This document shows, piece by piece, positions 38,391-51,425 of a stretch of DNA of 64,000 nucleotides. This stretch comes from Cardinalis cardinalis. Taxonomy: Eukaryota > Chordata > Aves > Passeriformes > Cardinalidae. Numbering within the stretch: the first letter of the stretch is position 1; the number at the start of each line of letters is the position of its first letter. A program made the position numbers and the translations under genes. The stretch is taken from positions 3,565,991-3,629,990 of the forward strand of contig JACDOX010000057.1 in the NCBI GenBank assembly GCA_014549065.1, in the 5' to 3' direction. The notes under the pieces are model-generated. The model was not told the DNA's origin. It searched no databases and saw nothing but the letters and a program-made list of their open reading frames with translations.

Positions 38391-39820
38391 CTGAAACAAA
38401 CTGGAAAAAGCATATCATATAGGTCAGTTACTGATTATAAAGGATTTATTTCTGGTTTTAAAAATACCATAAAACAGGATTCTTTCCCCCTACTGTATTC
38501 ATCTTCTGAACATATTTATGAACCAAACTCATCTTTGATGTATCTTCAAGGAGGTAAATTCAAAGGATTAAAGAAGAATACAAATTATATTAACTACTTT
38601 CCTCAGACCATTTATGCTAATTCACTGTTGCCACATTCAAGCAAAGAGAGAAACAAAAAAGGAACGTGACCACCATTCACTATCAGGAATTTTCAAAAAA
38701 AGACTAAAAAGAGTAACCTATTCAAAGAAAACATCAGATATATTGGAATTTAAGGGAGTAACAGAAATAGGAAAGGGCACAGCACTTGTACAGATCAGCA
38801 GGTTACAAAGCAGCTCTGTGTGGTCAGAGCTAACCACATCACACAATCCTATTTGTGGACACAGCTTCCTTTGCGAAAGAGCTGGGTCTTTTACCTACAC
38901 TTCATTTTGTGGACAGCAGAGTCCAATTCATTTGGGTGCTGAAAGCTTTCTAACAGGAGTTAGAAAGCAGGAGCAAAACTGTGCCTGTTTTTAAAACAGC
39001 ATTTGTGATAGCATGGACAAGACTAAGCTCAGTGATGCNGGAAAAATGCTGTCCGAGACTTGCATGCCTTTAATTTCTATCTTGAATTNACCTATAGCTA
39101 TTTTGTAGTTGCTTATGTCATCACTGACTTTCAGGTTAAAGGTCTTCCCTTTTCTCTGTTGAGTTTTACATTTATAATGCATTTATAGATACGTATGTCT
39201 ACATCTATAAACACTAAGTTCCATCTCCTGGAAAAATCAGCTGTACTTGCCCTGCTTCCTTGGGGAGGACAAGCCCATTCCTCCAGACACATGTTTATTT
39301 TTGCACCTGGGACTCCAAAGTTTATCACAGCCTTTTGCAAAAGCACCAATACTTTTGCTTGTCCTGGAACAGCTTCCAAGTTAATGCTGAAGAAATGCTT
39401 GCCTTAATGAGAGCTAAATCACACTGCTGGCTCGCTGTCATCAACCAAGACCATCAGGCAGCTCCCTTCACTTGTCTTCACATCAAAGGGAAAACATATC
39501 ACTAGAATCAGACATTTCCTCATCTTTAAATGGAAATTTCACCCAAGTGCTCCAGTCCTAAAGGTTACTCCATTCTTTCCTGTACAATATTCCTGCCCTT
39601 CTCTGCATAAGCAATGCTTCATGTTACATTTCTCAGTAAACCAGCACAGTTATTTATTATTAAATATTTGTTATAATTACCTCAAGGATTACATAAACCT
39701 TAAATATCATTAATGTAAAAAACAAGCATTGGGTCTACACTAGGAATTTTATCTTTCCACTAATCCAAAGGTCTGGTGTCAGAGACACCAAGTCCTAAAA
39801 CCTCCTTATATAAAACTACT

Positions 39821-39854
39821 CAGCTCAGGTCAATACTACTGTTGACCTGAGNTG
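39821..39854. repeat. 13-bp-arm inverted repeat containing AGGTCA half-sites
   Basis: Arm CAGCTCAGGTCAA (39821-39833), an 8-base loop, then TTGACCTGAGNTG (39842-39854). All 12 determined positions pair and the 13th is N. AGGTCA, the nuclear-receptor half-site, occurs as an inverted pair 10 bases apart. Confidence 0.85.
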
Positions 39855-42800
39855 GAATTCTTTCTTTGGCTCAAATTTTTGTATACCCCAGACTCTGTAA
39901 CATTTTTTGGACAGAAAACAGAGGAAAGCTTATTAGGAAAGTTAATTTTGGAGACAGTCAATGATGAATGTCAGATNTTGTCCTGATACAGAAGGCTTAG
40001 AAGCCACAGAGGACAGTCCAAAATACACGGTCTATTAATTTATCTCATGGTTTGGTCACAGTTCNGTGTTATTCACTTTGCTTGGGGGCACAGCTCATAC
40101 ATATAAGGTGATACATTAGACATCAGGGTTAAGCTCTGACTCCTCTTCATTTCTAACACTCAGCTATATGGCAAGTTTACATATATACTTGACATATCAA
40201 CGAAGTATGGGGTTTTATGTTCAGAAGGGCTTATCTCCCTAAAGTCTCTTTCCCCTGCAAGTCAAAAGAATACCAAAGTTCTTAAAGAATGATTTCTCCA
40301 TCTCTTCTCCCCAAAATAACATTTAAGTGACAGAAAAGAACAATTTTTTAGGAAGGAGCTAGTTCTGGTCTATGGTTTGTCAGTTACATTTTAAGCTTGC
40401 TCCACTGCTAAGTGCCAGAGATATTCATAGAAATTTTCTTTCCCTTTAAGAGTACCGAAGATAAAATGTGTTGACATGTGAACAAAGCACAGCTCAAAAA
40501 CTGCTTGCAACAGTTTTTTCATATTCTAGTTTCTTGGACCAGATCTAAGTTTCAAAGAACTGCAGATTTCCTATTGTCGGATAAGCTCTTTACTCATGCT
40601 TTCAAAATAAATCCAAATACAAAATAAGTCTATTTTGTGTTAGTAATTCAATTGTTCTTGTCACACCTAAAACGTTAAGGTTATTACCTGCAGGCCTAGT
40701 AACAAGAAAGAAAAAAATAACATTTTTAATCACAAAGGGCACTTCCCCCATTATTGAATGCATCCATTCACTTAACAAGCACAATAATAAAAAATGCTAT
40801 GTGATCCATTCTATTTGATGCAAACTAATTTGAGCTTGTTTGACTGGAAACAGATGTGTTTAATTAATTATTAAGTCCCGCTCAGTGCTGCTCCTGCCAT
40901 GCACTGAAGAGCACCTTGTGCTTTAGGAACCACCCCTACCCTTTCAGACAGAGTGGAAGTGAAAATAATTAAAACAGTTTAGATTAGATGAAAAATAAAA
41001 AAAGATGAATAAATGTTGAACTTCAGCCATAGACTTCCTCAAAACTTAGTTTTATGAAGCACTACACAGGATTGTATCATCATTCTCACTCCTTAGTTAC
41101 TAGTAATTCAAAAGCTCATTTGTCTTCCCAGAAGCCTATCGAAACACATCAATGTCATTTGTGCATAGGTTTTCTGTTGAACTNAAGAGTCCATTTTAAT
41201 TATCAGATAAAAGGAGATAAGCAAATAAAACNGATTAATTTGTGTTGGTTGTGATGTTTCTGTGGTTTCTCTGGTCCTCACCAAGGTGGCAGCAATGGTT
41301 AGCCAAGTGATCTGAGAAATATTTTGACACAGTGAACAGCATGGTTACATCAGAATTAAAGCTAGCAAAATTTCAAGGCTTACCCTTCAACGAACTATTG
41401 AAGCTCCCAAAAAAAAACCCCTAAACCAAGACAAAACAAAAAACCAAAACATCCTGATCTCATAACTAAGAGCTGAACTTAAGGGTACTGCAAATACACA
41501 AACTGCTTTTTTAGCCACTCCTCATGCAGGTCACAATCTTCAGAGACTTGCACAGATAAAAGAAAGCAGCGAGTAACACGAATCCATATAGCCCATGAAT
41601 AAATACTAAATCAGTATGATCACCACTAAAAAAATTGTTTTAGGTACAGAATTTCCATAGTCACTATTAAGAAAGTATATTTTGTATTTCAGCCTCTTGT
41701 TTCCATCCTCGTTTTTTCATTTAATAGTCTGTCTGTTTTTATAATACATCCCTTGACTAAACAGGCACAGCCAGCCGTTGCAGCTGACATAGCCAAGCTA
41801 AAAAGCATAAAATGTATTTGCATGCAATTACTATTCCATATGCCTGGACAATTGTAATCCCTGAAACATTTTTCCAATAGAATCCTAAGACAGATGCATA
41901 CCAAGGTGCCCTTCAGATCANAGTTAATTTTCCAAAGGCAGATTGAATATGGTATAATATAAACTGGGCTTGTTTAAGAATCACACTCANAAACATGGAT
42001 CCTTTGCCAGCCAGTCCAATTGTTTCCTAAGGTTTCAAGATGAAACACTGCAGGATGTAAATCTGCAAGATCTTTCTGCCAGTACTACTTGTGATGACAC
42101 CAATTTGTCAGTTGATGCTCATTCACCTTCTCTTCAAAGTGGTTCTACTTGTTCCACCTGGAGATAGTCCAGGTAGATCCTCCAGAGAGCTTCAAAAAAT
42201 AGAATGGCAAGTCTAAAGCCAAGGCTACAGATGAGCTGCTAAACACTGTGCCAAACCTCTCTTCCACCTGCAACTCTCCTCTTGGATGTGTTAGCACAAA
42301 ACTAACTTTTTAGGTCAGTTTTTTACTGCTGTTGCCTACAGCCACAGACAATATTACACCAGTTTGCAACTTTGGTAAAATATGGAAAATAAAAAAACCA
42401 GTAAATCCAGTCCTCATGTAAAGAATTCAGCAGATTGTTTAAATTTATTCTACACAGTGAATGTTAACCTGCTAACAAAGCCAAGCTGCCACAATCATGT
42501 CAAAGGCTGATACCTTGCGTATGCATCCAGAAGCACCCACTACCACAAACACCCTGCAGATACTAAAACCAACATAGCCCAAAGTTTTCAACTTTCCATG
42601 GCTCCCTGAGATAGTTTTTCCAGTTACAGGGTAAATTGCTGTGGTTCTCAAATATGTAAAGTTATTCAAGTGGTTGGGACTTNGACAAATCTCTTCATGT
42701 GTTCTGGTAAAAAGATCTTAGGAGGAATTCAAATCGGTAAAAATAAAACTGGCTTTGCACCTACATTGCTGAAGAAATTCCCCAATACAAAAGCAAACAA

Positions 42801-43344
42801 CTTCTCTCCCAGATGAAATCATGGAAAGATCCACCACATTCACACACCAATTTCAAGATTTGCACGGTACACTAAAAGTTCTTAACTTCTGAATACTTTG
42901 GAAAGAAAATAATTAAAACCTACAGTCTAAGCTATTATCTGCNTTTAACAAAGTAGGGGAGGAAATATTTTTCTTTTTATGCATCTGAAATATCATCTAT
43001 TTTTGCATATGCATCAATTTATGAAAAAGAGATGGAAATAGATTTAAATCTTTTACATAGCAATGACAATAAAGATTATCAAAAAATGTAATCTCTTTGA
43101 AAAAATTTGTTTAATTATGTTCAAACTACTATTAAAATACATTCTAATGCAATCCTTCACACAGTGAAGCTGTAAATTCCATTCCATCTCACATTAAATA
43201 TTAGTGCTAAATATGAAATGAAAAGCAAGAAAAAAAGATTAATTTGAATTTTTTNAAAACCCCAGATGTTCCAAATAGTATCCACAGGAAAAGCATTAAA
43301 ATGAGTATATCAAATAAATGCATTTTCTTTAGTTTTGAGAAAAG

Positions 43345-43490
43345 ACTGCTTTGAGACTCAGTAGGACTCAAGCAACATATCTGGGTTCAATTTCTGGCTC
43401 TCCCAGAGACATCCTGTGTGAGCTGAGAACAGCCAGACTCCATCTCTGCCTCTTTCCAACTGTAAAATGGGGATTACACTTCCTTTTCAC
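43345..43490 (+). mobile_element. MIR-type SINE fragment
   Basis: Recognisable MIR (CORE-SINE) layout: CTGGGTTCAATTTCTGGCTC (tRNA-like B-box region), then TGTGTGAGCTGAG, CTCCATCTCTGCCTC and ACTGTAAAATGGGGATTA. Diverged and truncated at both ends, as expected for an ancient amniote element. Confidence 0.8.
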
Positions 43491-46400
43491 ACTGCCAGCG
43501 TTGGCTGGTTAGAAAGCAATTTTTTTTCAGGATGGGAACCACAGAGACAGTGGCAATAGGCACTCTCAAGCAGCACTGAAATACAAATAAATACAATCAA
43601 GAAATACATCCCTGTAGAGCAAGGCTAAATATATAACCTGCAGCTATTCAGGTTTGTTTCTTAGTCTTTCTTTTTGCTTCTTTCTGTGGCCATTCTGTTT
43701 TCTTCTGAACACTTCTTTGCTCCAATGGACAGAAGTGTTTAGAGAATTATTCAGCCAACTTTAAGTCAAGAAAAAATCCTAAAATATATTAACTCTTCTA
43801 ATTAACCCATAATAGACAGGAAAACTACCTTAATATTGCATCTTTAGACACTATTCTTCTTCAGACAAGATTTGCTTCAAAACAGATGCGCTGAAGAATA
43901 CATTAATTTTCCAACTGTGACTGAACACAACAGAAATTAAAGTGGCTGAAACATCCTGATTAGGAGAGTCAGGATGAATGAGAGCTTTTATGAGGATGTA
44001 AAAATAGAACATGATCAGCACTGTGATCACACAGGTACTGCCACCTTAAATGGCTGCTCCCTAAAAGCTGTCAGCAACGCCCTTTGTGTGAGAATTTAAG
44101 GGCACTCTCCAGAAGTAATTCTGCCACATGCAGCAGGACACAGTGACACGCTGCCTGACAGGGTGTGGTGACCACAGTGAGCAGAGCCAGGCCATACAGG
44201 AATTGGAATGTCAGAGTCTGTCAGAAGGAAGGAGGTGCCATCATGGTGCTGTTCATACTGCGAGCTGCCCGTGGGCAATGAACTACACCAGTCTGAGACC
44301 TGACTATCAGGGATTCAACAGAATGGGCAACAACAAAGTAATAGAAAGTGCNGTATTCAGAGGTCCTGGAAGCCAGAGCAATCAGGGCTTTCCTCAAAAA
44401 AGTTTAAACAGGACATTTCTCTATTANATAAAACAAGAATTTGGCAGCTATGTCAGCTTCAATCATTAGGAACTAGCTACAAGAGGAAACTGAGATTAAT
44501 CAAGATTTAGAAGGCCAAGACCAACAACTGTGTCACACTAAAAATAGAATATAAGCAACTTCTTTCTGAAAGCAAACACTTACTCTTCTCATTTAGCAAT
44601 TCAACCCTATGCCCAACCCACAGAAAGCTATCAATAAATCTAATAAAGTGTAACCTTTACCAGATAATTCAGAATACGATTCTTTGAAACACCATTAACA
44701 ATGAGAACTTTGGATTACTTCCAAGCTGCAATTCTCATTCCATGAGTTTTGAATATTCAGAGTAATGAAACTGCCAGTGAATGTAATAAATGGATATAAA
44801 ACATTTTTCTTTACTTCAGTGAAGCAGAAAAAAAATGCCTAAAGAAATTGTCTGTTTAATTGCAAGCCAAAGCATGGCTGCCCAAATCTATTTGAAAAAC
44901 CAGCAAACATAACAGGGCAGAATTTGAACAGCGTGATAGATTTTCAAAACAGAGTTCCAGCAAATGGCTGATTTACCCTTGTGTAATAAGTTACCAGACA
45001 CCAACTGCTTTGCTCTACCTATCCTGAGGCACATTCTTACCTCAAGATATCCTGAAATAACTGCAAAGTAAATTGAGATCACTTTCCCTCTCAATGAAAG
45101 GAAAACATCTGCTTCACACTAACCACTGAAAACTGTCAGACATCAGCATGTACATAAACAATTATGGANAAGCACCTTACTTTTTTCTCTGCTTTTCTCA
45201 TCAGATTATTTTCAATCCCTTTTTAAAAATATATATTTGCCTTTCTTCTGTTGTGAAAGAACATTCAAATTGTTTGATATTTTTAATACAATAGATATAC
45301 ATTTTTACATTGTTATCGAGGGTTAAATTGACTACTAAATATACTTAATACACCTGAACAACATTGTGCATCTGACATTTGCAGCAATGTCAGATCTTCT
45401 AGCTACAGAGAACAGGTGAAAAGAGATGCCAGTGTGAAGAAACTGACTTCAGCTCTCTCGTTGTTACAGTGGACAAGGATTCAAAGCCTTCCTTTCTGGA
45501 TTTGGAACTTGACATTTTTCTGGTCAAAACTGATTTTTAATTTTAAGACAGGGCTGGAGGCATCTTTATCTCATAACAAAGCACCTGCCCACACATAAAG
45601 AGCAATGTCCAAAGAGTTTCAAATCAACATCCGCTCCCTCATCCGCAAAGAACTTTCCATTTCACTGCAAAAAGTAACTGGATTAAATATTTGAACAACA
45701 TTGGGATGGAGATAGAAACCCCAAATTTCTCTACTCCTACTTGCTAAACACCATCACTCACTCATGTTGGCACTCACTGCCATTGTCACCATNCCTCTCT
45801 GTGAAAGCACTTTCAACTACAACGTTGAATCTCACATTTTATGACAGCCTGGGTGAACTCAGTTACTTCACAGCACTTAGTTAAGGTATGAAAACAGCAG
45901 CATATGCCTGAACTTTGAGAATAAGCCAGTCTGCAGAGCCATAAAATAGGTCTTTATATTCAGTGGTGAGAGGCAGTGCTTCTTTTAGCCTCACCTGAAA
46001 TAGCAGTTTTGCCCAGTCAGTAGAATATCCTTCCTGGATGTTATTTTTTTAAAACAAATTAATCTTGAGATCCAAAATACCTTCTAAAATTGTATTAAAA
46101 TAAAATGGATTATCAGTTTTCCTATGCCTTCCAGTAACAATTGCTCAGGGTTTTGTCCTGCTAGTCTATGCCAGCACAATTCTTCTCATGCTAATTTTTG
46201 ATCACTTTCTTTCAATTTCAGCTACTCAATCACTCTCAGACCTTCTGGTTATAAACACAGACTTTTCTTTAGTGCAGAGGAATGTGCTTCCTGATAGAAC
46301 AATTCAAGAATCTCTGGGTCTAGGGAAATAAAAATTTGGTGCATAGCCTNCCTCTCTGGGACGGTTGTATGCAATCTCAGGTCTCCTGAATCAAGTTGCA

Positions 46401-47277
46401 GGGAGCCTGTCATGATAAATAGGGGAATTGCCTCTCAGTGTGTTCACNGTCACATCAGAGATGTCAAGTGCTGAAAACATGTTACATGTTCTTGCTGTGT
46501 CTCCAAGATGCCATGCACACTCATTGTTCACCATGATGACACATGGCAGAAATGGTAAAGTGAGTCAAGGTTCAGCCCAGCAACAAACTCATCTTCTATC
46601 ATTTTAAATCCACCCCAAAGATCCCAGCTTTTACCAAGTGCATTACAATATTAATNAATAGCTCCTGAAAGAAAGGACAGGATTTGTGCCCCTTTAAGAT
46701 GAAAGNGCACAAATGAAGGGGCCCTGCCCCTATAGGGCATAAATCACTGTAGGGCTGCTTCTAAGTCTCTCTTTCAGTTGGTCTGAACACTGGAATCTAT
46801 GAAAACAGACACAACACTATTCAGCCCATTTTCCTATCACTGAGAAAGCAGGGCTGTGACCCAAATAAGCTCTCCTATGAATTCNGTTCTGAGGTCATAC
46901 ATCAAAAGACTTTATACCTCTCATCAAACTACATTGTGTGCACACTGTCATTTTGCTGTCCACTAGAAGCTCTAGAAACAAGAGTGGGTTTTAAACAATA
47001 CCATTCTACAATTTCTGTCACTTAAATTTCTCTTCTGATGGTTTACCCTTATGAATTAGTCTGTATCCAGACAAGTTGNAACCTTGGCCACAGATCAATC
47101 CTCACATTATTTACTTCTCTAAATCCATTATTACTCTCTTTGAATGACTTCAAATCTGCTGTTTTAGTTAGTAATACCAATACTAATCTATCCCTTCATG
47201 ATTTGATGCTATGAATGAAACTTTTAATTTTCTGATGCAATACTTCATAGCATCTAAAAAAATCTTACTGGTAATAA

Positions 47278-47311
47278 CTAAATATAGATCCATAGATCTA
47301 AATATAGATCC
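47278..47311. repeat. 14-bp direct repeat, 20-bp period
   Basis: CTAAATATAGATCC occurs at 47278-47291 and again at 47298-47311, separated by six bases. Confidence 0.8.
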
Positions 47312-50300
47312 AAGTCATATATTTAGAAGCCNTTTCACACACCTTGTTTTCATTCAGTATCCCTTTAGAATGTGGAAAGAGTACCAGACATGCAGGTACA
47401 GCTTGGATTTATATACTGGTATTGTGATGTTCTTTGCTCTTTTCTCTGGTCCTTTCATCACAGTAATCCAAATATTNAAAGCAACTTTTAGACCAATTCT
47501 CCTTTGTTTTGACACTATATATAATTTCCTATCTATATGACCCATGACACTCTACTCACTCTTTTCAAGGCCCAAATTGTCCTGGCAGCNTTGGACACAG
47601 CCCCTCTGGGGTTCTGCATGTCCCCGTTCCCCTGTACAATACCTGACAGCAATGACCCTCAGGAACTGGGAGGGCAAGGACCTCCAGCTCTGATCACAAC
47701 CATGCCGGGAAGCTTTGTATGGAACACAAAGGCAACAGCAGCAGAATTGTGTTTCCTGCAGATCACTCCAGCAGCCTTTCATCAGTTAGAGTCCTACATG
47801 TACGCTTACATTATTAATAGTTTTCTGTGTATTTTTTTCAAGTTTCCATTAATTCCTATAACAAAACATTCATTTTTGGTGGCAAACATCAGGGCTTTTG
47901 AAAGGCACTCTCCTACATCTATTTATGATATAATAGATAGCAAGACACATAAGAGTGTCTGAGAGCACTCCAAAGGCAACGAGAAGTGTTTATTGATATT
48001 ATTTTCCCCCAGATTCTCAGGTTTTTAGGGGCTGAAGCAATTATCTCCTTTTGAAACAGCTACAAGCATTCAAGTGAGTATTTCCTGGCACTGTAAAAGA
48101 ATTCTAGGTTATTTCTGGGGTTATCACCCAGCATATTGCCTCCACATCATGCATTAGTGAGGCACTTGGACACTGTCTCTCAGAATGCTTAGTTCTGATA
48201 CAAGTGCTAGTCACAATATTAAAAATGCCACTTCTCCTGTTGTAACTGTACTGAAAGATGGTGATTCAGGAAACATTTGAACAGGCAGCCAAACACCAAG
48301 TCTACAAATAGCAAAACAGTCAAGCACCTTTTGCACAGTATCTCTGTCACTGGGGGCCCAACAGAGAATTAATTTTGTCCATTCCATGTATTTACATCAG
48401 GGAATGAGATGGCATCTTTTGACAAATGCCAGGCTTTTTATAAATTATTGAAAATTGCACACACACACATCTNGCATCAGCATTTTGTCCTTGACCTTTA
48501 GCAAACACATTTATTCTACAACAAACTTCTTTTAAAAGATAGGAAAAATAGAAAAAAAAAGTAACAATTTTAAACCACTCCTATGGGCATGCCTTGNAGG
48601 AAGTTTCTGATAATGGACAAAAAAATGCTCATTAAATCCCTGCTGTACCATATCCTACACATCTTATTCTGTCAGGTTACATGATATGTTAAGGCACTAC
48701 ACCACTGCCTTTCCTTCTGAGGATAGAAAGTGCAGTGGAGTAGATTTTTAATGCTGTATTTGCAAAATGGAAAAGCACAACATAATCTCATTGAGGTATA
48801 AATTTTGTCACTAGTCCTTGTTCTTTCACTGTTAGTTGATTCAAAAATTGGTTTACATAAGCAGTTAAAAGANTAACAAAAGGATGCAGAACAAAAAGAA
48901 AAGTAAGAAAAAAGTTATTTTATCTTCATTTGTCTTCTTTATAGACAGGAGACAAACCATGACATGACTAGGTACTAAACCTGCCAAACCTCTTCCCATT
49001 GACTTACCTTTTGCATCACAAAAACTATTTCTTAANCAAAGATCTAACAAAAATATTTCTCTGGGAATCAAGAGTGGGTTTTCTAAACAAAAAATTCTTT
49101 AATTGAGTAATTCCTTTTTTAATGTANAAAGGAGCAAACTCTGAAATATATTAAGAAATAAATACTGGCAGAGAGTCCAGAGCAAGAGCAAAAAAAGCTA
49201 AGAGAAGTTGACCAGGACAAACAAACTTTTTTTGCCAATACAAGAGAAAAAGCATTAACTAATCAAGAAATCTAATCACATAATCAGCTTGATTTTCTAA
49301 TATTTTAAGATGATGAATCATGGGCTCAACATAATTTTCTCAACAAGGTACTAAGTTACAGATGAAATAAAGGGAGAGATATGGCTAGTGCTACAGCTTT
49401 TTGCCCCCCAAAATAGATTTGTATTGCAAGGACAGAAAAACATGAGTACTTTACACATGAATATGCAAACATTTAAAAAATTAGTCAGCTTTACTTGCTA
49501 GATTTGGTACTATAGCTTTAAGCTGAAATCTCCCCCTACAGATGCATTCTTGAAGCNTTCAGCTGCAAAATACTTAAAAAACTAAAGCACCACTTTCTGA
49601 AATTATAGTCTAAGGATAAAAATATNTAAAAAATTAAATTCTGAAGTGTTAAGATAAAAATGTTATTTATGCACACATATCATATAAGCTTTCCATTATT
49701 GCTTTTACTTACTAAGTAAATATGTAGGAGGAATACAACAATCCATCTATTGCAGGGNACAGCAGAAAGAATTTTTAGAACTTCTGAGACCTACATTTTG
49801 GAACAGAAACACTCTGAAAATACTACAGTCCCATTTCTCTCTTCTTCAGGAAAAACTGGGCTGCTGCTCTCCTTAGGAAAAAAAACATTCTTGTGAAATT
49901 CTTCATCACAGTACTNCTGCCTCTTGATCAAATTTTCTGTAAGTTCTCTGTAAATGCTAAAATATAACACAATTGAAGTACCATTATGGGAAATCTACTG
50001 CAATCACACCCTCAGAGGCCGGTCTTGATGATCAAACATATGTTGGAACTGAGCTTCTAATGAGAAATTGACATTTATGCATATTGCATCCTTTAATAAA
50101 GAGGTATAAGTTGCAAATTCAGAATAAGATTCAGAATTAGAGACTCAATAAATATATTAGAAAATACCACTGTCCTGCCTAACAGGTATTAGGAATTAAG
50201 ATGACAACAACTCTTGATACCTTCTCTGAGTTCTGATGGGTATTCACAAAAAGACTAAACTTCTTACAAACTCTGGGTTTCTGTAGCATTTCATTTGCTC

Positions 50301-50437
50301 AGTCTAGTTTTACTCTTGTCTCTCTGGGTTCAAATCCTTGAGTACCCTTTGACAAGCACCCCCAACATCTCTCTCATCTCCAGTCTGAAGGACACCACCC
50401 TCCAAATANCTGCACACTTGTTTCAAGAGAAACCCTC

Positions 50438-50478
50438 TTGTAGTGGGTCCCTTCCAACTCAGAATAGTCTGTGATGTG
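50438..50478 (+). mobile_element. CR1 LINE tail remnant
   Basis: About 40 bases resembling the CR1 terminus (GGGTCCCTTCCAACTCAGAA followed by a TCTGTGATG tail). Sequence upstream (50330-50437) may belong to the same copy but is too diverged to claim. Confidence 0.65.
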
Positions 50479-51099
50479 TCCTCCGAGGGGATTTCATTGG
50501 GGACTACATNAGCTCATTGCTTACCTCTGACAGTGAAGTCAGCTAACACCCAGATTTCACACATGCACCCACTTTACTGGGTGAGAAGAAAAGGAGGACA
50601 GCAGGTGGAAAATCAACGGCAGGTGAACAGATCCCTTTTCCCTTGTGCAAGCTACANTAGGATACTTGGATTACAAGTCAGCCCAAAAGCTTTCTTACAT
50701 TTGGGCTTGCAAAATCCACTCTCCTCTCCAAAAATCACTAAAAAAAAGCACCCNTCTTTACAACCTTAGAGTCTGCTTTGCTAGTTTACTAAATCCATAC
50801 AATTTTCCCTCCCTGCTCAAATGATCTGTTGCTGAATTACAAGCTCATGTGGAAGGATCAATATTGCTCAGCAGTAAACAATTCATTATCCTAAAATTCC
50901 TGCCTTTGATTCAAAGAAACTCCAATCAAATTTTGATAATCCATCTTCAATATCTCCTTAAATTCCAGGGCCAAATACACACTGGAAGAAAAATAAGAAA
51001 GAGACAGAAGCACAACACATTTATGGTCAAAAAAGAAAAAATCTTCAACATATTAAAGAAAAAAAGAAAATATCAGATACATATTAAATGATACAGAAA

Positions 51100-51425
51100 T
51101 TGTCCCAGTTGAAACAGCCACAGTACACAAGAGTATCATCGGAAAACTTCAGAAAGCTCAACCCATACAGAGTAACACCACACCACTTCAGAAGGCTTCA
51201 AGAGTCATCCCTTCTTGTTCTTTAGCCCAGCCTTTTATCCCCTCCTGTTGATGCCCTGCACCTGTGTGCCCTCTGTTCCCTCTGGTGGTTGGTCAGTGCC
51301 CTGGGCACTCCATGGCTCAATGCTGCTCACCTGCTGCTCACCTGCTGCTCACAGCTGTGCCCATTGGGGATGAGGCTCAGCCCAGCCCCATCCCAATCAC
51401 CACAAACTGTGCACCTACAGCTCAT
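51100..51425 (-). mobile_element. Probable LTR-derived interspersed repeat
   Basis: A GC-richer block of about 325 bp in AT-rich intron. On the minus strand it has a GGGGATAAAAGGCTGGGC TATA-like element (plus-strand 51225-51245), preceded by a stretch rich in TGAGCAGCAGG and GGTTGGTCAGTG-type motifs. This looks like U3 followed by a promoter, and it resembles finch endogenous-retrovirus LTRs I have seen. No target duplication was resolved and no coding sequence is attached. It could instead be unique DNA with a chance TATA motif. An 11-bp motif is tandemly tripled inside it. Confidence 0.4.
51321..51353. repeat. 11-bp tandem triplication (TGCTGCTCACC unit)
   Basis: Three successive copies of TGCTGCTCACC, the last ending in A, inside the probable LTR-derived block. 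Confidence 0.85.

Noticed and set aside
38100..38399. Alternative minus-strand frame of 99 residues in exon 2
   Set aside because: It is out of frame with the EGF cysteines and with the phases of neighbouring exons. GC-rich exons leave alternative frames open by chance.
43381..43400. tRNA B-box-like GGTTCAA motif
   Set aside because: It belongs to a MIR SINE, which derives its head from a tRNA; no cloverleaf can be built.
47537..47962. 141-residue plus-strand open frame in intron 1
   Set aside because: No recognisable motif, no splice or promoter context and one ambiguous codon; compatible with chance.
50328..50345. GGTTCAAATCC motif resembling a tRNA B box
   Set aside because: No A box or acceptor stem at the right distance. 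It may be part of a degraded repeat.
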